DNA of 64,000 nucleotides from an uncultured Sedimentitalea sp. Lineage in GTDB: Bacteria > Pseudomonadota > Alphaproteobacteria > Rhodobacterales > Rhodobacteraceae. Made by a program: the position numbers and the translations under genes. The stretch spans positions 62,001 to 126,000 of the forward strand of contig CANNGH010000006.1 in the NCBI GenBank assembly GCA_947504115.1, in the 5' to 3' direction. Positions 56,302-64,000 of the stretch are shown piece by piece (position 1 is the first letter of the stretch; every line of letters starts with the position of its first letter). The notes beneath the pieces were generated by a model, which made no database searches, was not told the origin of the DNA, and was given only the letters and a program-made list of their open reading frames with translations.

Positions 56302-56355
56302 GACACCTGTATAAGCAATCTTAACGCGTGATCCAAGCTAAAAGTTTGAAAAGAC

Positions 56356-58233
56356 GTGAATCCCCCGTTAGCCTTGTCGCCAACAATACAAAAGCCGAGC
56401 GGGATTGTAGCCAAATTGGAATTGCTGAATTTCCTTCGCGCGGGCGTGCTGGGCGCTGCCGCCCTGTCTGCCTGCATCGCAACGCAGGCCACCGCACAGC
56501 CGGAACACGCCATAGCTATGTATGGCGAACCGGCCCTCCCACCGGATTTTGTGTCCCTGCCCTATGCGAACCCCGATGCGCCCAAGGGCGGGCGGATCGT
56601 TTTCGGCAATACCGGCGGGTTCGATTCGCTCAACCCCTTCGTGCAAAAAGGCACGCCGCCCTGGCAACAAAGCTTCTGGAGTTACGAGTCGCTGATGGGC
56701 CGCTCTTGGGACGAGCCGTTCACGCTTTACGGTCTTCTGGCCGAATCGGTCGAAACCGCGCCCGACCGCTCGTGGGTGGAATTCACCCTGCGCCCCGAGG
56801 CGCGTTTCTCCGACGGCAGCCCGGTCACAGTCGAGGACGTGATCTGGTCTTACGAAACCCTTGGAGCGGAAGGCCATCTGCGCTATCGCGGCCTGGCCAC
56901 GCAGGTCGAAACCATTGAACAGACCGGCCCGCACAAGGTTCGCCTGACATTCAACTCCCAGGACCGCGAACTGGCGCTGATCGCAGGGCTGCGTCCGATC
57001 CTGAAAAAGGCCCAATGGGAGGGGCGCGATTTCGCCGCATCCGGGCTGAACCCCATCCCCATCGGCACCGGGCCATATGTGATTTCCGGCTTTGAACCGG
57101 GCCGTTACGTCACGTTCCGGCGCGATCCGGACTACTGGGGCAAGGATCTGCCGTTCCGACGGGGCACCAACAATTTCGACGAGATGCGCGTCGAATTCTA
57201 CGGCGACGAAACCGTACAGTTCGAGGCGTTCAAGGCGGGCGAACTGACCGTGATGCGCGAATTCAACGCCGAGAAATGGGCGCGCCAGTACGATTTTCCG
57301 GCCATCAAGCGCGGCGATGTGGTGAAATCGGAAATCCCGCATCGTCGTCCTTCCGGCATGACCGGATTCGCGATGAACACGCGTCGCGCCCTCTTTGCCG
57401 ACTGGCGCGTGCGCGAAGCACTCCTGCTGGCGTTCAACTTCGAATACATCAACGACACCATGACCGGCGGCGCACAGCCGCGCATCGCCTCCTATTTCGA
57501 CAATTCCGATCTGGCCATGCGCCCCGGCCCCGCCACGGGCGCCGTGCGCGACCTGCTGGAACCGTTCGCCGACAGCCTGCCCCCGGGCGCGATCGAGGGT
57601 TACGCCCTGCCCACGGGCGACGGCACCGCGCGCAACCGTGCCAACCTGCGCCGCGCCGCCGACCTGCTGACGCAGGCGGGCTGGCAGGTGCAGGACGGCG
57701 CGCTGGTCAACGAGGCCGGGCAACCCTTTGCGTTTACGGTGCTTCTGCGACAAGGCGACACCGGCAACCAGACAGTGATCGACCTTTACGCCCGCGCGCT
57801 GGCCCGTCTGGGCATCGTGCTGAGGGTCGAGACCGTCGATGACGCCCAGTTCGAATCGCGCATGGCATCCTATGATTTCGACATGACGACGTTCCGGCGC
57901 GACCTGTCCCTCAGCCCCGGCAACGAGCAGCGTCTCTACTGGGGGCGCGCGGGTGTGGATGCGCCGGGCACCCGCAACCTGCCGGGGATCGATTCGGCGG
58001 CGGCAGATGCGATGATCGACACGATGTTGCAGGCCCGCACGACCGAGACCTTCACCGCCGCCGTGCGCGCGCTTGACCGCGTGCTGACGGCGGGGCGGTA
58101 CGTGATCCCGATCTGGCAGTTCGACGTGGGCCGCATCGCCCATGTGAAACAGTTGCATTATCCCGAAACGCTGCCGGTATATGGCGACAGGATCGGCTTT
58201 CTTCCCGATGTCTGGTGGTATGAATCCGAGTGA
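56356..58233 (+). CDS. Extracellular solute-binding protein, family 5 (peptide/opine type)
   Basis: 625 aa from GTG 56356. A secretion signal is centred on LLNFLRAGVLGAAALSACIA with cleavage near ATAQ, so periplasmic. The SBP_bac_5 fold is shown by AMYGEPALPPDFVSLPYANP, GGFDSLNPFVQKG, PEARFSDGSPVTVEDVIWSY and NPIPIGTGPYVISGFEPG. Closest in pattern to YejA-type proteins. No permease or ATPase gene follows, so this is an orphan binding protein or the operon was split. Start is uncertain: the n-region from GTG is unusually long and a TTG about 22 codons in would suit the signal better. Confidence 0.85.
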   Translation: MNPPLALSPTIQKPSGIVAKLELLNFLRAGVLGAAALSACIATQATAQPEHAIAMYGEPALPPDFVSLPYANPDAPKGGRIVFGNTGGFDSLNPFVQKGTPPWQQSFWSYESLMGRSWDEPFTLYGLLAESVETAPDRSWVEFTLRPEARFSDGSPVTVEDVIWSYETLGAEGHLRYRGLATQVETIEQTGPHKVRLTFNSQDRELALIAGLRPILKKAQWEGRDFAASGLNPIPIGTGPYVISGFEPGRYVTFRRDPDYWGKDLPFRRGTNNFDEMRVEFYGDETVQFEAFKAGELTVMREFNAEKWARQYDFPAIKRGDVVKSEIPHRRPSGMTGFAMNTRRALFADWRVREALLLAFNFEYINDTMTGGAQPRIASYFDNSDLAMRPGPATGAVRDLLEPFADSLPPGAIEGYALPTGDGTARNRANLRRAADLLTQAGWQVQDGALVNEAGQPFAFTVLLRQGDTGNQTVIDLYARALARLGIVLRVETVDDAQFESRMASYDFDMTTFRRDLSLSPGNEQRLYWGRAGVDAPGTRNLPGIDSAAADAMIDTMLQARTTETFTAAVRALDRVLTAGRYVIPIWQFDVGRIAHVKQLHYPETLPVYGDRIGFLPDVWWYESE

Positions 58234-58336
58234 TCTCCATACATGACGTTAAGTCAACACGGCGGCACCGGCGCGTATTCGCCTTCTCTCTGCGCTGCAG
58301 CATGTTAATGTTTGCCATGAGTGAAGGATTCTGCAC

Positions 58337-58588
58337 ATGGGAAACTTGGATAAGCTCATGACCTGGACCGACCTGACTGCCGACTGGGGGGTGTGGTATC
58401 GTCGGATGAAAACGCGCTTTCCGCATCTTGACGACAGCGCCATGGATATCGGACGACAGGACCGCGCCCGGTTTGAGGCGCATCTGGCGCAGGTTCACAA
58501 CCTGTCCCCGACAGAGGCCCGCGAAGAGATCGACGATTTTCTCTATATCGAATCGCTGACCCGCGAAATTTCCGATTCCGCGAAATGA
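58337..58588 (+). CDS. Small conserved-looking protein, unknown
   Basis: 83 aa, no membrane segment. Trp/Arg-containing helical protein (MGNLDKLMTWTDLTADWGVW; VHNLSPTEAREEIDDFLYIE). ATG 58337 has GAAGGA upstream. Codon use matches neighbours and it fills a gap between two real genes, so I regard it as coding. No function recognised. Confidence 0.65.
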   Translation: MGNLDKLMTWTDLTADWGVWYRRMKTRFPHLDDSAMDIGRQDRARFEAHLAQVHNLSPTEAREEIDDFLYIESLTREISDSAK

Positions 58589-58665
58589 ATGGCGCGCCGG
58601 CGCGCCGCGCCGGATGACGTCAGCGCAACTTGCAACGCCGTCCGCGCCGGGCTAGCCAGCAGCGC

Positions 58666-60186
58666 ATGCTTGCCGTTTTCGATCAGGGGCCACCGCCGCC
58701 CTGCCCTGCGCCGTTCAACCTGGCCGCGCATGTCCTGCGGCGTGGCCGCGCGCGACCCGACAAGACGGCGCTGTCCGTCCTGGGGCGCGACGGCGCGCAG
58801 GACTGGAGCTATCGCGCGCTGGAACACGCGGTGCGCGCCACCGGTGCCGGGCTGCTGGAGGCCGGGCTTGCCCCCGGCGCCATCGTCCTGATGCGGCTGG
58901 GCAATACGGTCGATTTCCCCATCGCCTATCTGGGTGCCATCGCCGCCGGGCTGGTTCCGGTGCCGACCTCGTCGCAACTGACCGAACCCGAGGTCGCGAC
59001 CATGATCGCCGGATTGCGCCCTGCGGCGGTGCTGCGAGATCCCGACGTGGCAAGCGTGCATCATGACCGGGAAATCCCGCTCGATGATCTTCGTGCCATG
59101 CGCGATCTGGCCCCCTGCGATTGGGCCATGGGCGACCCCGAGCGCATGGCCTATATCGTCTACACCTCCGGCACGTCGGGACAGCCACGCGCCGTGGCCC
59201 ATGCCCATCGTGCGATCTGGGCGCGGCAAATGATGGTGCGGGGCTGGTACGATCTGAGTGAAGACGACCGCCTTCTGCATGCGGGCGCGCTCAACTGGAC
59301 CTATACGCTGGGCACCGGACTGATGGACCCCTGGACCATCGGCGCCACCGCCCTGATCCCCCTACCCGGCACGCCCATTGCCGAACTGCCCGATCTGCTG
59401 CGCCGCCACCGCGCCACGCTTTTCGCCGCCGCTCCGGGTGTTTATCGCAAGCTGCTGCAGGACTGCCCGACGCTGGACCTGCCCGACCTGCGCCATGCGC
59501 TGTGCGCGGGCGAAAAGCTGTCGCCGGCGCTGCATACGGCGTGGCGCGAGACGACCGGCACCGACCTGTACGAGGCGTTCGGCATGTCGGAATGTTCCAC
59601 CTTCATCTCCTCCAGCCCGGCGCATCCGGCGCGCGGCGCGTCACTGGGCCGGCCGCAAACGGGGCGCAAGGTCGCGATCCTGGGCCCTGACGGCGCACCG
59701 GTGCCGCGCGGCGCCGAGGGCACCATCGCCGTGCACGCATCCGATCCCGGCCTGATGCTGGGCTATCTGAACGCGCCCGAGGAAACCGCGGCGCGATTTT
59801 GCGGCGACTGGTTCCTGACCGGCGATCAGGGGGCGATGGCGGTGGATGGCCAGATCACCTATCTGGGCCGCGATGATGACATGATGAACGCGGGCGGCTA
59901 TCGCGTGTCGCCGATCGAGGTGGAAACCGCGCTGAACGCCCATCCCGGCATCACCCAATGCGGCGTTACCGATATCGAGATCAAGAACGACACCCGCATC
60001 ATCGCGGCCTTCTACACCGGCCCCGCAACGCTGGACGAAAGCGACCTGCGCGCCTATGTCCAGAAACACCTGGCGCGTTACAAGCAGCCGCGCGCCTTCG
60101 TCCATCTGCCGGAACTGCCGATGGGCGCGAACGGCAAACTGCTGCGCCGCGCGCTGCGCGGTCAATTCGAAATCGGGGATTCATGA
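58666..60186 (+). CDS. AMP-dependent acyl-CoA synthetase
   Basis: 506 aa ANL ligase. P-loop IVYTSGTSGQPRAVAHAHRA (the usual PKG Lys is Arg here), AFGMSECSTFISSSP, WFLTGDQGAM, GRDDDMMNAGGYRVSPIEVE, and the C-terminal catalytic Lys in MGANGKLLRRAL. The general layout is that of benzoate/medium-chain acyl-CoA ligases; substrate unknown. ATG 58666 lacks a clear ribosome site. Stop overlaps the next gene by ATGA. Confidence 0.85.
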   Translation: MLAVFDQGPPPPCPAPFNLAAHVLRRGRARPDKTALSVLGRDGAQDWSYRALEHAVRATGAGLLEAGLAPGAIVLMRLGNTVDFPIAYLGAIAAGLVPVPTSSQLTEPEVATMIAGLRPAAVLRDPDVASVHHDREIPLDDLRAMRDLAPCDWAMGDPERMAYIVYTSGTSGQPRAVAHAHRAIWARQMMVRGWYDLSEDDRLLHAGALNWTYTLGTGLMDPWTIGATALIPLPGTPIAELPDLLRRHRATLFAAAPGVYRKLLQDCPTLDLPDLRHALCAGEKLSPALHTAWRETTGTDLYEAFGMSECSTFISSSPAHPARGASLGRPQTGRKVAILGPDGAPVPRGAEGTIAVHASDPGLMLGYLNAPEETAARFCGDWFLTGDQGAMAVDGQITYLGRDDDMMNAGGYRVSPIEVETALNAHPGITQCGVTDIEIKNDTRIIAAFYTGPATLDESDLRAYVQKHLARYKQPRAFVHLPELPMGANGKLLRRALRGQFEIGDS

Positions 60187-60830
60187 GCGAAACCGTCGTC
60201 AGCCTGGACATCCTGTCCGATCCGATCTGCCCCTGGTGCTATATCGGCAAGGCCCAACTGGACAGTGCATTGGCCGCCGAGCCAAGCCATCCCTTTGCGA
60301 TCCAATGGCATCCGTTCCAGTTGAACCCCGACATGCCCGCCGACGGCATGGACCGGCGCGCCTATCTGAAAGCAAAGTTCGGCGGACAGGAGGCAGCGGT
60401 CAAGGCCTATGCACCGGTCGCCGAACATGCACGAAACGCCGGCCTGACCATCAATTTCGAAGCGATGCAGCGCACGCCCAACACGCTGAACGCGCATCGC
60501 CTGATCCATTGGGCCGGGATCGAGCGATGTCAGAACGCCGCGGTCGACGCGCTGTTCGACGCCTATTTCGTACAGGGCCGCGACATCGGCGCAAACGAGG
60601 TGCTGGCCGATATCGCCGACGCGGTCGGAATGGATGCGTCGGTGGTGTTGCGGCTGTTGCGCTCGGAGTCCGATATCCAGAACATCCGCGACCGCGACAC
60701 GCAGGCGCGCGAGATGGGCGTCACCTCGGTGCCGACCTTCATCGTCGCGGGCAAACATGCCGTGCCGGGCGCGCAGCCGCCCGATCTCTGGCGCAAGGTG
60801 ATCGGCGAATTGCAAGGCCGCGATACCTGA
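60183..60830 (+). CDS. DsbA family oxidoreductase (FrnE-like)
   Basis: 215 aa, cytoplasmic (no signal peptide). Active site Cys16-Pro-Trp-Cys19 in SDPICPWCYIGK, then the helical insert and GVTSVPTFIVAGKHAVPGAQ with the cis-Pro. This is the FrnE/polyketide-oxidoreductase branch of DsbA, thought to be a thiol isomerase. Translationally coupled to the acyl-CoA ligase. Confidence 0.9.
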   Translation: MSETVVSLDILSDPICPWCYIGKAQLDSALAAEPSHPFAIQWHPFQLNPDMPADGMDRRAYLKAKFGGQEAAVKAYAPVAEHARNAGLTINFEAMQRTPNTLNAHRLIHWAGIERCQNAAVDALFDAYFVQGRDIGANEVLADIADAVGMDASVVLRLLRSESDIQNIRDRDTQAREMGVTSVPTFIVAGKHAVPGAQPPDLWRKVIGELQGRDT

Positions 60831-60882
60831 CGGACGGGCCGGCGCGGGTGCTTTCACCGCCATCCGCACCGGACCGCCCCGA

Positions 60883-61179
60883 TCAGAAGGTCAGCTCGTT
60901 TTTTTCCAGATCGACCTGCCGCACCGCCACCATGGGCTGATCGCCCTCTTCGGAGAACACGACGACATTCAATTGATCATGTGCCAGGGTCAGCCGGCAG
61001 AACACCTCCTGATCGGCAAATTCGTCGGGACATTCCGCCAGATCGGCGTGGGGCACCACATCCTCGAACGCCTCGTAGGTCATGGCCACCCCGTCGGCAG
61101 CGGGTGTTTCATCATCCGCCAGCGCGATTGTCGCACCGGCAACCAACGCCAGAACCACCGGCATCAACTTGAAATACAT
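60883..61179 (-). CDS. Small exported protein, unknown
   Basis: 98 aa. Signal peptide MYFKLMPVVLALVAGATIALA, mature acidic domain with two Cys (LAECPDEF, VFCRLTLAHDQL) that could form a disulfide, and a Glu-rich end. ATG 61179 lies 9 nt from AAGGAG; the ATG at 61188 abuts that ribosome site directly and is less likely. Convergent with the DsbA gene, divergent from the transporter. No family recognised. Confidence 0.75.
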   Translation of the reverse strand: MYFKLMPVVLALVAGATIALADDETPAADGVAMTYEAFEDVVPHADLAECPDEFADQEVFCRLTLAHDQLNVVVFSEEGDQPMVAVRQVDLEKNELTF

Positions 61180-61307
61180 CGATTCCATCTCCTTGTTCGA
61201 ATCAGACGCCTAATTCCTAGTGTTTTTATCAGGTTCGCTTCAAGCACCATCTGGCAGCGATGCAGATCCTGTGATAGCGCCCGCTGCACGCCATTCCCGA
61301 GGACACC

Positions 61308-62516
61308 ATGACACAGCAAAGAATGGGGCGCGCCGAGTTCGTCGCGCTGGTCGCGACGACCTTTGCCACCATCGCGTTTTCCATTGACGCGATGCTGCCC
61401 GCCCTGCCCGAAATCGGCGCCGAACTCAGCCCCGATGACCTGAACCGCGCGCAACTGGTGCTGACGTCGTTCGTCATGGGCATGGGGCTGGGAACGTTCT
61501 TTACCGGACCGCTGTCTGACGCATTCGGGCGCAAGCCCGTGATCTATGTCGGGGCCGCGGTCTATATCGGCGCGGCGCTGCTGGCGTGGTCCAGTTCGAC
61601 GCTCGAAGTCGTCCTGGCGGCGCGCGTGGTCCAGGGGTTGGGCGCGGCGGCGGCGCGGGTGGTGTCGCTGGCGATCATGCGCGACCTCTATTCCGGGCGC
61701 GACATGGCGCGGATGATGTCGATCGCGATGATGATCTTCGCCATCTTCCCGGCCTTCGCGCCGCTCATGGGAGCGGGGATCATCGCGCTGCTGGATTGGC
61801 GCAGCATCTTTCTGGGCTTCGTGTTGTTCTCGCTGATCTCGGTGCTCTGGCTGGGCATCCGCCTGCGCGAGCCCCTGCCCCCGGCGGCGCGACGCGCCTT
61901 CCGCCTGCCGCTGCTCGTCGGTGCCTTGCGCGAGCTTGCAACGCACCCGATGGTGCGCCTGACGATCCTGGTACAGGGTCTGTGCCTGGGCATGATCTTC
62001 ACCATGATCACCATGGTCCAACAGGTCTATGACGTGATCTTCACGCGCGGCGACAGCTTTCCGTTCTGGTTCGCGCTGATCGCGCTGATCTCGGGCAGCG
62101 CCAGTTTGCTGAACGCCGCCATCGTCGTGCGTCTGGGCATGCGGCGCATCATAACCTGGGCGCTGGCGATCGAGGCGATCTGGGCCGGCACCGTCCTTCT
62201 GCTCAGCCTCTCGTCGCTGTCTCCAAGTGCCATGTTCCCGATCTTCCTGGTGTTTCAGGCCAGTGTGTTCCTGATGGCGGGCATGACGATGGGCAATCTC
62301 AATGCCATGGCGATGGAGCCGATGGGGCACATCGCGGGCATGGCGGCTTCTGTCATCGGCGCGTTTTCGACGGTGATGGCAGCCTCACTCGCCGCGCCCA
62401 TCGGACTGTTGTTCGATGGCACCTTGCTGCCGCTCACCGGCGCGGTCCTGGTGATGGCCGCGACGGGGTTCGCGCTGATGCTGATGATCGCGCGGATCGA
62501 GCGTCGGGCGAGCTGA
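61308..62516 (+). CDS. MFS drug-efflux transporter, Bcr/CflA type
   Basis: 402 aa with about 12 membrane helices. Motif A GPLSDAFGRKPVIYVG between helices 2 and 3, then RVVQGLGAAAARVVSLAIMRDL (the Bcr/CflA signature around helix 4). Proton-driven export of small molecules such as bicyclomycin or chloramphenicol is known for the family; the substrate here is open. Ends against the family B repeat pair. Confidence 0.9.
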   Translation: MTQQRMGRAEFVALVATTFATIAFSIDAMLPALPEIGAELSPDDLNRAQLVLTSFVMGMGLGTFFTGPLSDAFGRKPVIYVGAAVYIGAALLAWSSSTLEVVLAARVVQGLGAAAARVVSLAIMRDLYSGRDMARMMSIAMMIFAIFPAFAPLMGAGIIALLDWRSIFLGFVLFSLISVLWLGIRLREPLPPAARRAFRLPLLVGALRELATHPMVRLTILVQGLCLGMIFTMITMVQQVYDVIFTRGDSFPFWFALIALISGSASLLNAAIVVRLGMRRIITWALAIEAIWAGTVLLLSLSSLSPSAMFPIFLVFQASVFLMAGMTMGNLNAMAMEPMGHIAGMAASVIGAFSTVMAASLAAPIGLLFDGTLLPLTGAVLVMAATGFALMLMIARIERRAS

Positions 62517-62524
62517 AAGCGGGC

Positions 62525-62630
62525 CGGGGGCGCTGCCCCCGTCGCGCGCTGCGCGACTCCCTCTTGGGTATTTGAAAACCAGAAAGAAGCTGGTTCGCGC
62601 GCCCGGCTTCTTTCTGGTTAAAAATACCCT
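62525..62630. repeat. Dispersed repeat family B, two inverted copies (copy 3)
   Basis: A GGGGGC-GCT-GCCCCC hairpin (62526-62540) is followed by two near-identical 25-bp halves in opposite orientation (62566-62590 and 62606-62630, core ACCAGAAAGAAGC), spaced by 15 bp. Together they form a long hairpin between the convergent MFS and mfd genes, a plausible two-way terminator. Confidence 0.7.
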
Positions 62631-62652
62631 AATCCTCGGCTCGCAACACCGC

Positions 62653-64000
62653 TCAACCTCTCGTGTTGGGCGCTGTCTTTTTCTTGGCGACGACTTTTTC
62701 CGCCAGATCGCGGGCGATGGCGAAGGCGCCCTTGATCTTGTCGGCATCATTGCGCCAGTCGCGGCGCACGACGATCTTGTTGTCCTTGACCTTGGCCAGC
62801 CCGTCCTGGGCCTGGATGAACTCGACCAGCCCCTCGGGCGAGGCGAACTTGTCGTTGTGGAACTGGATCGTCGCGCCCTTGGGGCCGCCATCCAGCTTGG
62901 CGATACCGGCGCGTTTGCACATCGCCTTGATCCGCACCACCAGAAGCAACGTGTTCACCTCGCGCGGCAGCTTGCCAAACCGGTCGATCAGTTCAGCGGC
63001 GAAGCCTTCGAGTTCGACCTTGGTGCTGAGGTTGGACAGACGACGGTAAAGGCCCAGGCGCACGTCCAGATCGGGCACGAATTCCTCGGGGATCAGCACC
63101 GGCACGCCCAGGTTGATCTGCGGCGCCCATTGGTCGTCGGCCTCGGACAACCCTTCAAGCTCTCCTGCACGGATCTTGGCAATCGCCTCTTCCAGCATCG
63201 ATTGATAGAGTTCGTATCCGACATCACGCATTTGCCCCGACTGTTCCTCGCCCAGCAGGTTGCCCGCGCCGCGGATGTCCAGATCCTGGCTGGCCAGGGT
63301 GAATCCGGCCCCCAACGTGTCGAGGCTGCCGAGAACCCGCAGCCGCTTTTCGGCAGCCGGGGTCAGTTTCGCGCGCGGTTTCGTCGTCAGGTAGGCATAG
63401 GCGCGGGTCTTGGAGCGCCCCACCCGGCCGCGGATCTGGTAAAGCTGGGACAGGCCGAACATGTCGGCGCGATGCACGATCATGGTGTTGGCGCTGGGGA
63501 TATCCAGACCGGATTCCACGATGGTCGTGGCCAGCAGCACGTCGTATTTGCCGTCGTAGAACGCGTTCATGCGCGAATCCAGCTCGCCCGCTGCCATCTG
63601 GCCATGCGCCACCACGACCGACACCTCGGGCACCTGTTCGCGCAGGAACTGTTCGATCTCGGGCAGGTCGCTGACGCGGGGCGCGACGTAGAACGATTGC
63701 CCGCCGCGGTAATGTTCGCGTAACAGCGCCTCGCGCACGGTCACGGCGTCGAATTCGCTGACATAGGTGCGGATCGACAGGCGGTCGACCGGTGGCGTGC
63801 CGATGATCGACAGATCGCGCACCCCCGACAGCGACAATTGCAGCGTGCGCGGGATCGGCGTGGCGGTCAGCGTCAGAACGTGAATGTCGCTGCGCAGCGC
63901 CTTCAGCCGCTCCTTGTGGGCGACGCCGAAATGCTGCTCTTCGTCGATGATCAGCAGGCCGAGATTCTTGAACCGCGTACCCTTGGCCAGCAGCGCATGG
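62653..64000 (-). CDS. mfd: Transcription-repair coupling factor Mfd, 3' part
   Basis: The minus-strand frame stays open to base 64000, so only the C-terminal about 448 residues are seen; full Mfd is about 1150 aa. Seen: the DEEQHFGV Walker-B-like motif and TLTATPIPRTL, VAHGQMAAGEL, TTIVESGLDIPSANT (RecG/Mfd-type TRG helicase domain), QIRGRVGRSKTRAYAYL, and the C-terminal D7 domain. Mfd removes stalled RNA polymerase and recruits UvrA. Confidence 0.95.
   Translation of the reverse strand, partial: HALLAKGTRFKNLGLLIIDEEQHFGVAHKERLKALRSDIHVLTLTATPIPRTLQLSLSGVRDLSIIGTPPVDRLSIRTYVSEFDAVTVREALLREHYRGGQSFYVAPRVSDLPEIEQFLREQVPEVSVVVAHGQMAAGELDSRMNAFYDGKYDVLLATTIVESGLDIPSANTMIVHRADMFGLSQLYQIRGRVGRSKTRAYAYLTTKPRAKLTPAAEKRLRVLGSLDTLGAGFTLASQDLDIRGAGNLLGEEQSGQMRDVGYELYQSMLEEAIAKIRAGELEGLSEADDQWAPQINLGVPVLIPEEFVPDLDVRLGLYRRLSNLSTKVELEGFAAELIDRFGKLPREVNTLLLVVRIKAMCKRAGIAKLDGGPKGATIQFHNDKFASPEGLVEFIQAQDGLAKVKDNKIVVRRDWRNDADKIKGAFAIARDLAEKVVAKKKTAPNTRG

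Overview
The window looks like chromosome of an alphaproteobacterium of the family Rhodobacteraceae (Roseobacter/Paracoccus-type). The basis is high GC codon use, a zwf-pgl-pgi operon, a usg gene, a DmdB-type acyl-CoA ligase, a taurine-pyruvate aminotransferase, and several small protein families I associate with this group. The family-level assignment comes from recognising these proteins by eye, not from a search.

Layout. 1-9.1 kb: 3' part of gcdH, tRNA-Met, heme genes hemE/hemC/hemF, a CbpA/CbpM-like co-chaperone pair, rmuC and mutL. 9.2-15 kb: fused 5-oxoprolinase and a DEAD-box helicase that may sit behind a tiny overlapping leader ORF. 15-23.6 kb: a rhodanese/metallo-beta-lactamase pair, a MarR regulator and, divergently, a homogentisate pathway block (hmgA, fahA, MBL, DinB-fold, FAD hydroxylase, DUF2783, maiA). 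This block carries homogentisate to fumarate plus acetoacetate. 23.8-25.2 kb: taurine-pyruvate aminotransferase.

25.2-32.9 kb is an accessory and decaying region. It holds a 98-bp element with perfect terminal inverted repeats, broken pieces of an aminotransferase, a methyltransferase, a GST and probably an IS110 transposase, and an intact SDR. Next comes a 4.1-kb unit with a large tyrosine recombinase, bounded by direct repeats that resemble the 3' end of a tRNA (tRNA-Asn-like).

32.9-64 kb returns to core genome: guaB, an ASKHA-ferredoxin activator, a P460-type cytochrome, tRNA-Gly, dmdB-like ligase, zwf-pgl-pgi, a radical SAM enzyme, gyrA, M32 peptidase with ctaA, trmJ, a thiE-like gene, DUF502, patatin, bdhA, a family-5 solute-binding protein, an acyl-CoA ligase with a FrnE-like DsbA, a Bcr/CflA transporter and the 3' part of mfd.

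Two related intergenic repeat families (A and B) recur in six gaps, and an orphan terminator upstream of the solute-binding protein suggests a small RNA. No CRISPR array, complete IS, rRNA or replication origin was seen.
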